Source of the DNA: Rhyacophila brunnea
Taxonomy: Eukaryota > Arthropoda > Insecta > Trichoptera > Rhyacophilidae
Direction of reading: 5' to 3'
Length of the DNA stretch: 64,000 nucleotides
Assembly: GCA_022495005.1 (NCBI GenBank)
Contig: JAGYXB010001862.1
Location: 1,364,001-1,428,000 of the forward strand
The number at the start of each line of letters is the position of its first letter. Positions within the stretch are counted from its first letter, which is position 1. Positions 49,413 through 61,575 of the stretch are shown piece after piece. Under the pieces are notes generated by a model. It ran no database searches, had not been told where the DNA came from, and saw only the letters and a program-made list of their open reading frames with translations. The position numbers were made by a program, and so were the translations under genes.

Positions 49413-49475
49413 TATCATCATCATCAGCCAGAGTCAATCGACTCCTAGATGAAGGCTTTCTCTATATCATTACTT
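49413..49475 (-). pseudogene. Endonuclease-reverse transcriptase relic (3' tail)
   Basis: On the minus strand gatatagagaaagccttcat then ggagtcgattgactctggct then gatgatgatgata is the 3' end signature of these insect elements (aggcctatgtccagcagtgg..., ctgatgatgatga). Related sequence may continue to about 49620. Confidence 0.7.
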
Positions 49476-50368
49476 ATTCTAAAAAAATATTTCATATATT
49501 TAGTAAATCCTGATTCAGGCTTATTTTTGAATGTTACCTAAATGTAACTTAAGTCTCCACCATCACTTTACACCAGTTGGTCTAATCTTTTGTGCTCTTT
49601 TGCCAGCAAGTCTCATTCGTCAACACTAGCACAAAATAAATAAACCATTGTATTTGTAGGCGATAAAGAATTACAGTTTTTTCATACTTAACGTATACAG
49701 ATCACCATTTTATATATTATATTACAAATAGAAATGGAATGAAATTCAAGATTCTTTTTTTGTGACATCCAAAAAAGTACATTTTGGTATCTATATCTCT
49801 GAAATGTGCGGAAAATAGACCCAGGAGTTTTCGTACAAATAGAGAATTTGGGAGCTTGGTTTTTGTAATATCATTATAATCATTGTTAATTTAAGGTTTT
49901 CTTACTAAAATCATTTCACTCACCATTGAAAAAGTGTGTGACGTGAATTTTAGCATATTTTATATTGTGACAGACTGTATAGTTTTATTTTAACAAGGAT
50001 GCTTGGTATATTTTATAAATGAACTGGAAGATCTATGAAAAACTCTCATTAATGATTTTTAAACAAACAGTGTCAATTCACATGCTATCTTATGTTTTAC
50101 CCATATCTTACCGATATCAGTTGAAATTACTGCTGGTTAAAATTTCTGCTGGTTAAAATTTCTTTATTTCTCCTAAAGGGTTCAAGAATTCCACCGAAAA
50201 TCATCTTTATATACGTCAATCAGTTTAACTGTTATCGTGATCAGTGTCCTCTCTCATTTGACTTCAATGTGCGTACGATAGTTTTATAAACGTGAATCTT
50301 CATTTTTTTGTAAGAAGTTTTTCACTGATATCAGTTTAAAGTATGACTTTTTTGAAGTGAATATTTAC
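49476..50368. other. Unassigned A+T-rich stretch
   Basis: Contains a small direct repeat (ctgctggttaaaattt twice, about 50131-50162). Otherwise nothing recognisable. Confidence 0.5.
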
Positions 50369-50384
50369 TGTTTTACTTTTTATA
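50369..50384. repeat. Target-site duplication of the Jockey element, left copy
   Basis: TGTTTTACTTTTTATA, identical to 53687-53702, sits at the 3' end of the minus-strand element. Confidence 0.95.
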
Positions 50385-50399
50385 CTTACTTACTTAGGG

Positions 50400-51068
50400 T
50401 ATGTGATTATATATTTGGGCCACCTAGACGGGTTTTAGCGCCTATCCCCTTTATATGAAGTGCCTATCGGGAGTGAAGCATGATTGAAGTTGAAAAGGAC
50501 CCGGCTTCGGCGGTTTCGCGACCGACCGAGGCTAGGTTTTAGGTCTGGGAGAAGGGATCTCTAGTAAGTATAAAAAAGTGTTTCTTGTGAGCAAACATAA
50601 CAATAAGGACCACCGCCGTTACAGGCCTCCATCGACTTTCCACCCCACATCTCGCTTCAGTCCGGTACTGCGGAGTCCAGCGTTCAGTCCGTGGGGTCAG
50701 GCGTTGGTCCAGTCCGAACCCGCTTTGGGGTCAGCTTCTTTCAATCCAGTCGAGTGCTCTCAGGAAGACCGAGAGAAGGCCAAAAAAGCAAGATCGGCAT
50801 CCATAATCGCATCTCTATCGTGTGTTACGTTCGGGTCTTAGCCCGTTTGCTCATCAAAATTTGAGCCGCAGAGGTGGGAAAAACTCCGGAGGTGAGCAAG
50901 CCCACCTCCGGCCAAAAACCCCTCCGCTGTGGTTTTAATCTGTAGGGAGAGAAAGTTATATGGTCATCTGGTCATCTTGGGTGATCGCTTGGCAGCGTAG
51001 CAGGGGTAGCAAGGGATCTGTAATGATAAGAAAAGATACAAGAGAGAAAAGTAAAGTAAAACAGTGTT
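50400..51068 (-). other. Jockey element 3' untranslated region
   Basis: G+C-rich, with no conserved minus-strand frame. It contains a perfect stem CCGGAGGTG / CACCTCCGG (50886-50894 and 50903-50911, loop of 8). In this class the RT recognises structures in the 3' region of its RNA, so the hairpin is a candidate recognition element (inference). Open frames on the plus strand here are chance. Confidence 0.8.
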
Positions 51069-53686
51069 TTAGTTAGGGGAGGGGGGCATCTGAAGGAGTA
51101 CCCTCCTTGGCCGGTCAAATTGATAGTGCGCGTGTATGTCATATTGTAGTAAGTCTTTAATTGTCGTGTTGGGATGGTTGTTGATGGAGCTGTAGAATTG
51201 CTTCGTGAGCTTGAGGATGTGGGTTTGGAGGGTTTCCAAGTTAAGATCGCTGTGGAGTGTGGTGTTCCTGACAAACCAGGGAGCATTTGTGATTGCTCTG
51301 AGAGTTTTGTTCTGTGCGATTTGCAGTCTGTTGATATACTTTAGGCCGGCAAATGCCCAGACGGGGCACGCGTAGGTCATGATGGGGCAAACGATAGCTG
51401 TGTACAATAGCAGCTTGCTGCGATGGGCAAGTTTGCTCCTATGTCCTATCATGGGTTTGAGCTTAGCTAAGACTATGTCGGCTTGGCGTCTCTTATCGCT
51501 AATGTGTTTAGAAAAGGTGAGTGCAGTGTCTAACGTTAGACCAAGATATTTGACCGTATTGGTCCAAGGGATTTTAGTCTTATGCATTACCAGGTGTGGA
51601 AATTTGCGCTTGCGTTTGCTAGGTCGCTTTTTAAAGTTGCGCTTGAAGCAAATGGCGTTACTCTTGTCTGCGTTTATTTTTATGCGCCATTTGTCGCACC
51701 AGGCGGAAACCTGGTCGGCCGACCTTTGGAATAATTCTGTAGCTCTGTCTTGATTCATCGATCGAGGGAGGATCGCTGTATCGTCTGCATATTGTGCTAT
51801 TATGCACGAATCTGAAGGGGTATCTAAGGGGATTGGAATGTCTCTTGTATATAGGTTATACAGAGACGGAGCTAGTACGGAGCCTTGAGGGACTCCGGCG
51901 CTTGCGGGTCTGATTGAGGATCTTACTCCGTACAGTTTGACTGCGAAGTGTCTGTCGGTGATGAACGAGTGTAAGATTTTAATGATTGGCTGTTCGATTT
52001 CGGCCTCAGAGAGTTTAACTATGAGTCCTTTGATCCAAACTTTATCGAAAGCTTTAGCAATGTCTAAGAACAAGCCAACTGTATATTTATGGTGATTGAA
52101 ACCGTCTGTTATGTATTCTGTTACACGCAGCAGTTGGTGGTTCGTGGCGTGACCGGCTCTGAACCCATGTTGTACGTCTGGTATGAGTTTCTTCTCATGG
52201 ATAATGATTTGAAGTCTGGCATTTATAAGTCTTTCTAAGAGTTTGCTCATCGTAGGGAGGAGACTGATCGGCCGGTGACTCTCGGGGAGTGTGTGATCCT
52301 TGCCCGGTTTTGGCAGAAGGATGATGTCCGCAAGTTTCCAGTCATCTGGAAAGTATTGCAGCTCTAGACAGGCATTGAAGATCCCTGTTAAGGCAAGGAT
52401 GCCTTTCTCTGGTAAATTCTTGAGGGAGAGGTTGCTCACTCCGTCATTGCCTGGCGCTGAACGATTTTTAAGTCGTGCGATTAGGTATTCAACTTCCTTA
52501 GTGGAGGTTGGTGTAATCGGAGATGGTGGATGAACTATTCTATCATGTATTATTGCGCTGGCCCTATCTTCAATTGATTTTAGGTGTCGTCTGGTGGACC
52601 TTTTAGAAGTGTCTATTTCGTTGGGTCTAAATTGATTTTGGAGGCTATCCGCAAATACCTCGAGTTTCTCCTCAGTCGTGAAGACCATTTTATTATGGGC
52701 TTTCAGAGAAGTGATAGGACATTTCTTTATCCTCAGGGCTTTAGAGAGTTTCCAGAAGGGGTCACTGCCCTTAAGTAACTCTGTGAGTTTGGAGTTCCAG
52801 GTCTCACTAGCGTGTATGGCGTTTAGTTTACGAACCTCCTTCCTTAGTTTCTTATACTTGCGGAAGGAGGGCTGGTCCCCCAAGATTTGGGAGATTTTCC
52901 TGGCGCGGTTTCTCGCCGTGATTTTGAGTCTGGTGGATTTTGGCATATCCAATCTGTGGGTATCAGTCTGACTGATCAAAGTGGAGGCAGACTTGACCGC
53001 CTCGTTTATAGAGGCTGTCAGGTCCCTTATTGCGGAATCTATCTTAGGTGTTGAAGAGAGGTCTAATGGAATCGTGTGGTGTTCCTCCAGATGAATAGCA
53101 AAGTCTTCCCAGGATACTTTATATCTTTGGGAATCTGGTGACGTAACTAGAGGTTCCAATGCGTCCCCGAGAAACATTAGGACCGGTTTATGATCTGAGT
53201 TGAGTTCATCTACCGTACGAATGATGGGAATATAGTTGGTATTAAGGATGATGACGAAATCGAGAATACTAGGCAAGCCTCTGCTTGGGAAGTTAGTGGG
53301 CGACAGAGGTGCGACTATCACTGATTGGCTAGATTGAATGAAATTATATAATAATACTCCACGAGCTGTTGACTTACGGTTGTTCCAAGCGGGGTGTTTG
53401 GCGTTGAAGTCTCCGGCTATGACTGTGGGAATATTATTTGCGTCCAATAAATTATCAAAATCTGACCTGATGGGTTTCTGTGTCGGTGGACAGTAGATAG
53501 CTGTGAATTTAACTAAGCCGTAATTCTTAGTGGTTACTAGTATCGAGGTAGATTCTATAGCCGGACGTGTGACGCGCGCGGGTGGCTGTAAGTGTGTTGA
53601 ACAGTGCTCGATATGTGATTTTACGATGATGGCTGTTCCGCCACGTTTAGTAAGTCTGTCGGTTCTATGGATAGTGTAGTTTGGTA
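51069..53686 (-). CDS. Jockey ORF2 protein, partial (AP endonuclease remainder plus reverse transcriptase)
   Basis: The frame is open from the truncated 5' end to the stop at 51069. The first Met (53447) is only the first available codon, since similarity begins upstream of it with RGGTAIIVKSHIEH and FTAIYCPPTQ. Residues counted from that Met: endonuclease GDFNAKHPAW (12-21) and SDHKPV (84-89); RT blocks APGNDG (331-336), HRPISLLP (391-398), QHGFRAGHATNHQLL (426-440), FLDIAKAFDKVW (460-471) with a catalytic Asp, GVPQGSVLAP (518-527), QYADDTAIL (552-560) with the catalytic Asp pair, and VKYLGLTLD (632-640); then the Jockey-type C-terminal APWFVRN-TLH-DL segment (722-736). RT residues are complete, but the endonuclease lacks its N-terminal catalytic part and no promoter remains. 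The protein would nick DNA and copy its RNA at the nick. This copy is probably inactive. Confidence 0.95.
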
Positions 53687-53702
53687 TGTTTTACTTTTTA
53701 TA
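53687..53702. repeat. Target-site duplication of the Jockey element, right copy
   Basis: TGTTTTACTTTTTATA, identical to 50369-50384. Confidence 0.95.
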
Positions 53703-53835
53703 ATTCCTCGTTTTATCTTTTATATATGAACCCAGGCAAGTAAAGCGGTCGATAACTTGAAAATTGTAATTTCCGATTTAGCCTAACTCATTCCGGTTTC
53801 GTTGGATTTGCACCATATATAAACTTTGTTTTATT

Positions 53836-53960
53836 TTAATTTACTCGTAGGCCGATCTCTAAAACAGCCGATTGGAGAGGGTTAAATGCCTGCTCGATAG
53901 CGGGTAGAGATCTACCCATAATGTTGAGGTCACCTAAAAATACATGTATAGATACACAGT
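53836..53960 (-). pseudogene. Endonuclease-reverse transcriptase relic (around the catalytic box)
   Basis: The minus reading FLGDLNIMGRSLPAIEQAF, then AVLEIGLRVN, matches the family's FADDIDIIGRS--AVE-AF and A--IGL-IN. The two catalytic aspartates read as Gly-Asp, so even the core is mutated. It lies 134 bases from the Jockey insertion but belongs to a different, older element. Confidence 0.78.
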
Positions 53961-56900
53961 AAGTAAATTTTCTGTTAAAACTTCTGTTAAATTTAAAAAA
54001 AAATAGTATTTTTACTGTAGGTAGATATATTATAGATAACACTTTTAACATACAACAAAACAATATAGAATTAAATGATAAATAAAACATATTTATCTAT
54101 TGTATTGATATTTTTTTATAAATTATCACGAATAACTAAGTAATCGCCAAATCTATAAAAAAACATTTTACTATATTCAGAACTAAATAATATGATTTCA
54201 TATATCACTATATTTTTTTAAAACTTTGAAATTGAAATTATAATGAGATTGTGAAAAATTCTGTGAATAACAATAAAATGAATATATATATATATTTAAA
54301 AAAAAAACTATAAAGGTTGTATGATACAGTAATAATTTTATGAAAGTAATAATAACATATTATTATCGATTTATATCTAGAAATTCTGTTACCGTTTGGT
54401 TAATTTTGGTTCTAAAAAAACTGAAAATATTTACGAATGCAAAAGAACGCTTAATACATATTAAACCTTGTAATTCGATAATCTAAGTGAGTTAATAATA
54501 AAAATGTTTTACTATTTGCACAATTAGTATTTTACATGTTAAATTTATTAATTGTTAAACACATAAACTATGGATGCAGATTCAATAAGTAAGTCCTGCT
54601 CACTGCAAATATTTTATAAATAATATATATTGTATATTTAAATACATATAATTCTTTTATTATGATATAGTATTTTTTATTGGTATAGTATTGTGTTGAT
54701 ATAATTTGAGAGTTCTACGTAATACTATTTCTATCGAATACTACAATTTCTCAATTTTTTTTTTTTTTTTTTGAATCGCGTAAATGAATATTTTATTATC
54801 CTATGAAAATGGCATTTCCCCTTATCACAGAGTGACTGAAATGTTTCATCTGGCACAATACCCTTTGTCAAATATTGTAGATAGCGAACGGTATAGGTAT
54901 TGACATGTTCAAAAAAATCTGCGATAATATTATTTGCTGGTAATTTGATTCTGGCATTTTTATAGAATTTTAGTACAATTTTTGAAAGTTTTCACTAAGA
55001 AAAAATAATATAGGAAACGTAACTCTTATGGGAAAATAATAAAATATTTTTATATTAAATTATAAAGCTATAAAATATTATCTATAGTTACACATAACGT
55101 CATAAATAATGCTGTACCGGAATACAGAAAATTACTGGAGCCACAATAAACTATCTACAAGGAAAACTCGCTAAGACAACATCTGAATAGGAATTATGCA
55201 AAAGGTAATCACGGTTTTAGGAGTTTGCTTCTGGAACATTTCCTGAGACACGATTGATGGGTACTTAACTCACGTTCATAACGCTATAGAATACATCCGA
55301 CAAGAGAGTTTTAAGTGAAAATAAATTACGTACTATAGATTGCAATACCAGATAGATAGAATTTTCAATTTCGGTATTCTGAGATTAGTATTATGGGTCT
55401 TATTCAAACCCTAGTTTTTCGGTATTTAAATCATAGTAAAAAAGTAAAAATGTTAATAATAATTTTAATATTTAATGACTTTTTTTTTACTATGGTTGAG
55501 TATAAAATTTTATTGTACCAATTGTATGATGGTAAAATAATGGTAATCAAGAAAAGTAGAAAAAAAATGTAAAGCGATTTTTCGAAAAATCTTCCATATA
55601 AACTCCGTATTACTTATATACAATATAGAGTTATAATATTGGCTAAAATTTACAATAATTAGAGAGAAAAATACTAATTATACGAAGTCACAGTCGATAT
55701 TTCCATAGAAATATTTTTTTTTAATTCAGGAATTATTCCATCAGTTTATTGCTTTACCAATCTAGAAATATTGGCATTACAGCATTTTTGACCCTGGCAA
55801 TATAGGATCAAGAAATCAATCGAGATCCCCGGATTATAAATCCAAGTAGGTACTTACTTAATTTATAAAAAGACAACTATAAATTTAACCTGCCAATTCG
55901 CAGATTTTCATGTTTATTTTTTTTGCTTATTTTTAATAATTGAATACATTAAAAACAATATCGTGTATTTTCACGTGTAACTAACATACAAGCGAAAATA
56001 TAAGAGAAATTGTATGTTAAAATTTGCTTATTCTAAAGTCAATATTATTCGTCTGTATTTTGGTTCGATTTTAGAGAAAAATTTCGTATTCACGCCAGAG
56101 AATATTTAATATTAAATGATAAAAAATATATCTCGGAGAAAAGTTTGTTTACGGAATAATAAATCTGAAAAAGAAGTAAAAGTTTTAATAAACTAGCCGA
56201 ACACCGAGTGTATAAATCTTTTGAACATTTCTTTAACTTTATATTAAAAAAAAATCTTGTTACGAGGATCAACATTGTGGAAAGCCTTCCGTATGTAAAA
56301 TGTGATAATAAAAACATTATTTCGTTTATGGTTCGACCAGAGCCTTTATTCTCTTCGAATGCTCTTTATAAAACGTAACTGAATTATTTATTAAATTTCT
56401 CCATATCTGTGCGGCCCAAGGCGTTTGCAACGAGAATTCAAAACAAACTTCTGCCGCATACCTATTAGCCTTCTGACAGAAACCTCCCGGGGTTTGCTAT
56501 TTATGCAATGATAGAATAATGTAACCCACATGAAAAATGTAGCGTGCACTTCGAGCTACACTACATATTATATACCTCACCTACAGTATTTGAGTATATC
56601 GATGACTACCAGCATGTATTTTCTATCTAACTATTCTAACTTATTCAATCATATATTATAATATATGAAAATCATGAGATGTATATATTTTTTATCGCGC
56701 CAAATTCCAATTTTGAAAACATTCTTTTATATTAAACTGCCAGATTTTTTTACGACAGACGTTTTTATTTATACAAAAACTAGGTTATTAAAAACAATTA
56801 GGCATGCCAGCCTTAATTAAAATTAGGAGGCTAGCGATCATATTCATTGATTACTCTAACCATCGCCATAATATACGAAATAGGATCTCTTTGGTTTATT

Positions 56901-59865
56901 AACAACTTTTTGCTAAACATTTTATATTTAAATTATGCTTACGGACGGTATCCAAACAACACAGTTTTTCAAGTAAATTCTCTTGAAAACCTTAATAGAG
57001 GCAGTTTTAAATTAAAGAAAGATGGAAAGGTATGAAGAGCTGGCTAAGTAGGTTTGTATAAATTTAATGTCTCTGCGGACCAAATCTCATGAAGTCCAAA
57101 TTATTATAAATCTCGTCTTTGTAGCGAATATAGTTTTCACTTAAAATACATTTATTATCTCAAGACTACAGTATTTTCTTTGTTATCTGCATTATTATAT
57201 ATATAACAGGCGGCTCGATACTCTTTTTTATTCTACCATAGAAGCACTTTTTAAACTGATAATTTCAACTATTTTTTTTTGCTGTTGAAAAGTATTGCTG
57301 TTAGTTGTAGTAAAAACTAGCATTGAGTGATCAAAGTGGAATACAATTAGAGTAGATTCCAGATGGTGTGGGAAGGCGGTTACACAGCGATTCAATCCAG
57401 GCACTAATATTTCTGTTGAAATGGCTGGCGTGTTGGAGCTGGTTCCGTATTCACGCACTCATACACTCAAAACGGACGGTTCGGAATGTCACTCTCACGG
57501 TTTCATTTGTGTTTCGTGATGAATGATGATGACAACTTCAGGATGGATGATAGGCGTGACGTCTGCTTAAACCATATCAGATTTAGCGTAATGAAGGTCG
57601 AATAGATTCGTTTTGGATGAGTCACCTCGTGTTGTTATCGACGGAGTTCGTAATATGACACACTTATTTATAACGTGCCTGGATGCACAGCAATGATTGT
57701 TGGAGGTAGGTTAGGAATTTGTAAGGAATTAGCGTTACCATAATTGGCCCAGACAGGTATATTAATTTTATTAACACATTTAACAGAAAATCTCACATAA
57801 TACCACATGTGCTCTTTTCGAAGGCAGTGGCGAGCAGTTAGTCTTATATCTAAGAAGTTAAAAAATATCTAATGTCGAATACTAACGACAAGAAGTGTTC
57901 ATAAACTGTACTGCTCGAGTGCCTGGGATGGGCAATAATTTTGCATTTTAAAGGTTACTAACTCAATGCTAACGACAACGTAGTGAGCTATGCTCGCGTT
58001 CATTGAGCCACGGGTTTAAATATCGTAGAGTGTCCAAATTTATCAGGATATTTTAAATATGTATTCGGATTCAGGAAATGGCTAACAGATAATCTTATGA
58101 AATTATTTTAACTATGATACGCTGTAGAGGTACTCTATCCTGGAACATAAATAGTGATTCATCCTTACCAGTATCTTTTTTTTATTATACAAAATATACA
58201 ATAAGTTGTTCTCTATTAAATTTCATCTCTCTTTTTTTTACAGTGAAATACGATTATTACAAGAAAATGCTATCTCAATCAACAAAGAAATTTTGGTGTG
58301 AAGATAAAAGGCAGATAAGTTTAGAGCTAAAAGAAGATTGAGTTTTGGACAACTTTGTATAAGGAGATCAGAAGTTAATACGTCTGGTTTTTTCTCAGTT
58401 TTGAATTATATTTTATTTGGTAAATTTAAGGCTATACTTCAGTTGAGGCATGGTCTAAAAAGATCGCGGCTAGGCGATGCGCGGATTGTGAAAATGACGC
58501 GAGCCGAACGGAATATAATTTGTCATAAAAATCCAACATGCGTCCATTTAATGTTATATTACTAATAATAATAGAATATTCATTGACATGTTTTCTTTTT
58601 TAGGTACATACGTAAAGTTTTTTAGTCATCTTTACACGATTTAAGAATATTTTCATCCGACGCCATGACAAAACAAATTGACATGCGCACACTTCGACTA
58701 TCGGTCTCCGATTGGCGAGTCCAGGCGACGAGTGAAAAATTTCGTCGCACTTACTATTGAAAATTATTTGCCCTTTCACTGAAGTACGCTCTTAACTAAT
58801 TTTAGATTTTTTAGACTTTTTGGATGATTTTCACTTACAATGAATGTATCAAACACATGAGTGATTAACAATGTCAACTTTTGTACTGTTCAAATTTATA
58901 CGGCTATCTTATATAGGATCTATTTTAATTATAGTGTGTGGATAGCCTTGTTACATTGTATAATAATTATAATATCACAAACAGGATCACCAACTCAAAA
59001 CGTAGAATAATTAAATACTTCGCTATATGATACAGTTTTATCGTAACAATTTCAGTTAAATTAACAAAATAAATACAAATAAGTGAAATAAATACAGTGA
59101 ACATAATATTATGAATATATTTTTATTGCATTATATTATTTTATATTTTGTTTGCATTATGAAATCATTGTTTCAGTACAAATCGTCTTATCAAATAAAA
59201 CTAAAGATCAATATAGTTTGGGCAAAAGTTGACAACGAAATTGAAGGTCTGTAATCACTGTTGGTCCCCGCAAACCCGACCCTTTTTCGGCCAAGGGGTA
59301 TTCAAGGAACCGACCGCAGACCATTAATCGTGCATTGGCTTAATTTTTCAACAGTGTGTATGGTACTTAATACTTTATACCCTTTTGTAAGGTCACATTA
59401 AAACACCAAACGCTGTAAATTGGGATTCGGTTGCAAAAATTGTTCTCTAGATATTTTAAGAGCAGAAGTTCGGATAGGGCTCGGGTATATATTTTATGGC
59501 ACTAATTATAAAAAGGGTCCAATTTGCATGGGAACGACCAGTGCTTTAGACAATAAATGAAATTCTCATACATTTAGGTTACCCGTTTCTGTAATGTTAA
59601 ATAGTCTTTATAGTGATAAAATAATGACAGTAAATTGATGGATATAATACTGATTAAAGATTTAATTATTTTTTTTTTATTAAACTATCGTTTTTCTATA
59701 TTTCCTTGGAATGAAAAATCAACGTATTACATTTATTATTGTAATTTATATTTTTTGGGTTTCTGCCAAAAGTTGGTAAGTCTCGATATCATGTTATGGA
59801 GTAATTGAAATTTGAAGTTTGACATGGCCTCCTCCAAAATTAGGCAAAATTCTAATTGCATTATG
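53961..59865. other. Long stretch without recognisable genes
   Basis: A+T-rich, with an (AT)n run near 54283-54296 and a T15-plus run near 54757-54772. 56400-56560, 57480-57620 and 58650-58760 are G+C-richer without domains. The frames 57228-57458 (minus) and 58114-58565 (plus, two overlapping) are unrecognised. 57985-58030 vaguely resembles a tRNA-like SINE head but is too weak to call. Confidence 0.4.
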
Positions 59866-59873
59866 CTTTATAT

Positions 59874-60230
59874 CAGCGATACTCAACCTGAAGCCCGCGG
59901 GCCACATGCGGCCCTTTAAGCTTTTATGTGCGCCCCGAAACACATTTATTATCAGGAATTTCGTATAGTTTGAGATTCGTTTCGACTTTGACGCACAGAT
60001 AGTGACACCCGAATAGGATTGTCATTATGGTCCACATCAGATCTGGTATAAGAGTGTTGCTATTGCACACGATTAATTAAAAAAACACGCATAATTTTTA
60101 AAATCTCAACAATATTTTGTAAAAAGGGGGGGTTTCATGATTTTTTTCGTCACACCAGTAGTGATGCGACCCGCGTTACTTTACAAATATATGTATTAGG
60201 CCCGAAGAAAAAAAAGGTTGAGTATCATTG
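59874..60230. mobile_element. Non-autonomous hAT-like element with 8-bp target duplication
   Basis: The left terminus CAGCGATACTCAACCT and the inverted right terminus CAATGATACTCAACCT differ at two positions. Perfect CTTTATAT repeats flank them (59866-59873 and 60231-60238). Just inside lie gcccgcgggccacatgcggc and, at the right, the inverted cttcgggcc, a layout seen in hAT MITEs. 357 bp, non-coding. Confidence 0.93.
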
Positions 60231-60238
60231 CTTTATAT

Positions 60239-61008
60239 GCATGTTGATGACCTTGAATATTATTTTTTCTAGCATAGATATTTATGTATTGACACATAAT
60301 CTGTTGTTAACTATAACTATCTAAATTATTGTCTTACCAAATTTTAGCATTAACCTCACGATTATGATGAGTCAGATTTATAATAATTATTAGGTAGTCT
60401 ATTATAAAAACATTTAAAGCTTAGTTATCTTATACAAGAACCATAATAATATAAAAAGAAAAGATTCAATTCCACGTTTGTATCATAATATGATTAATAA
60501 TACCATATTATGGTTTTAAAACTATGATTTCTAAAGTAAAATATGTACGATATGATGAGAAATATTATATTCTTCACGTAAGCGAATGTGTTGGTTGACG
60601 GCGGATTAATTAAATAAACTGAGAAAATTAATTTTTTATCTTTATTGAGTTTAGAGGTTAGGTGTTCATATACTTTTATGTCAGTGTTAAAAAGCCATTA
60701 TTTTCTAATAGGATTTTAAACTCATAATCAATAAAGTATTTTTACTAGCGTAAATAAATAAATATTTTAAACTATCTTTAAAAAATATGATATAAGTATA
60801 GCTTTAATAAGTAGGATACAGTATCGTTACGAAAATTTCCCAAAACTTTCATCAAATAACCAATGTGCAATTTCATAACACACATCGAAAATAAATAATT
60901 TAATTTCAATTAGTTGAAAAACGAGAGTGTAATTGATCCATATTTTAATTAATATTTTATTTTTAAAGGATTATTGATATTTTAAATAAAAACTTTTCTA
61001 AAATTATT
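60239..61008. other. Unassigned A+T-rich stretch
   Basis: Nothing recognisable. Confidence 0.55.
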
Positions 61009-61270
61009 TTACTCTGTCACGCCCCAGAGTTGTTGCATGGGGCAAACACAAGATCGAGCTACTTCCCTCGGTTCATCGCCATGTCTTGCGTCTCCCGTCT
61101 GCAGCGCGTAAATCGATTTTGTAGCACCGCTGCAGGATGAAGGAGGGTTGGCCACGGTGACGGAATCCTTGAGTTGTGCACAAGGGTACAGAGTATGAAC
61201 TATGGCGGCACCCGATACACATGTCTCAACCATTTGAAGCGTCTCCTCGTAATTACTTCTACCACCGAGG
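61009..61270 (-). repeat. Dispersed repeat, uninterrupted copy (family with 7620-8240)
   Basis: G+C-richer than its surroundings and open on the minus strand for 74 codons (61009-61233), with several cysteines (CVSGAA, PSSCSGATKSI, RSCVCPMQQLWG). Blocks are shared with 7620-7760 and 8189-8221 in the same order. The translated similarity between copies suggests descent from a coding element. The family is not recognised. Confidence 0.6.
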
Positions 61271-61409
61271 GAAAAAATGTTTATACAATAATATTATTAT
61301 CTATTTAGTATATGATTTAGTGTTTTTTTTTTGTTAATTTTTACATTTTTAACATTACTTGGTCCCTATAAGTTCATGGTACATTTATCAGCCAAAGCTA
61401 ACAAAATAT
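61271..61409. other. Unassigned A+T-rich spacer
   Basis: Short A+T-rich spacer between the dispersed repeat and the SINE. Confidence 0.5.
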
Positions 61410-61575
61410 GAGAGGCGGCTCTCGTGGTGCAGTGAGTAAGGTGCTGGCCATCTATCCGGGAGCTCTGGGTTTGGTTCCAGGCGAGGATACCATATATTTA
61501 TGTGATTTACTCAATCCTGGGTGTTTGTGATTGTTCAAAAATACTAGCAACCACCTTGTACGAAAAAGTAAGGGC
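61410..61575 (+). repeat. tRNA-derived SINE, family B
   Basis: The head ggcggctctcgtggtgcagt, then gagtaaggtgctggcc, carries a box A (TGGTGCAGTGAGTAAG), and ggtttggttccag about 30 bases later is a box B (one or two mismatches to the consensus). A tRNA-unrelated body follows and an A-rich end. It differs from family A in both head and body. Confidence 0.72.

Larger units (their letters stand above)
50385..53686 (-). mobile_element. Jockey-clade non-LTR retrotransposon, 5'-truncated, young
   Basis: The element lies on the minus strand between perfect 16-bp direct repeats. It starts inside the endonuclease domain (5' end at 53686), runs through an uninterrupted RT frame to a stop at 51069-51071, then a G+C-rich 3' untranslated region, and ends in a short CCTAAGTAAGTAAG tail (plus strand 50385-50398). 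ORF1 and the first part of the endonuclease are missing, as expected of 5' truncation during target-primed reverse transcription. Identical flanks and a wholly open frame mark a recent insertion. It is clearly G+C-richer than its neighbours. Confidence 0.95.

Noticed and set aside
50578..50841. 87-codon plus-strand open frame
   Set aside because: It lies in the 3' untranslated region of the minus-strand Jockey element. No recognised domain; a chance frame in G+C-rich DNA.
50972..51286. 104-codon minus frame overlapping the end of the Jockey RT
   Set aside because: It is in another frame over the RT C-terminus and 3' untranslated region. It has no own motif.
51379..52971. Several plus-strand open frames of 64-124 codons
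   Set aside because: All are antisense shadows of the Jockey RT frame.
57960..58040. Possible tRNA or SINE head (gtagtgagctatgctcgcgt, then gggtttaaatatcg)
   Set aside because: Box B is too degenerate, there is no cloverleaf pairing by eye, and the body is not shared with other copies.
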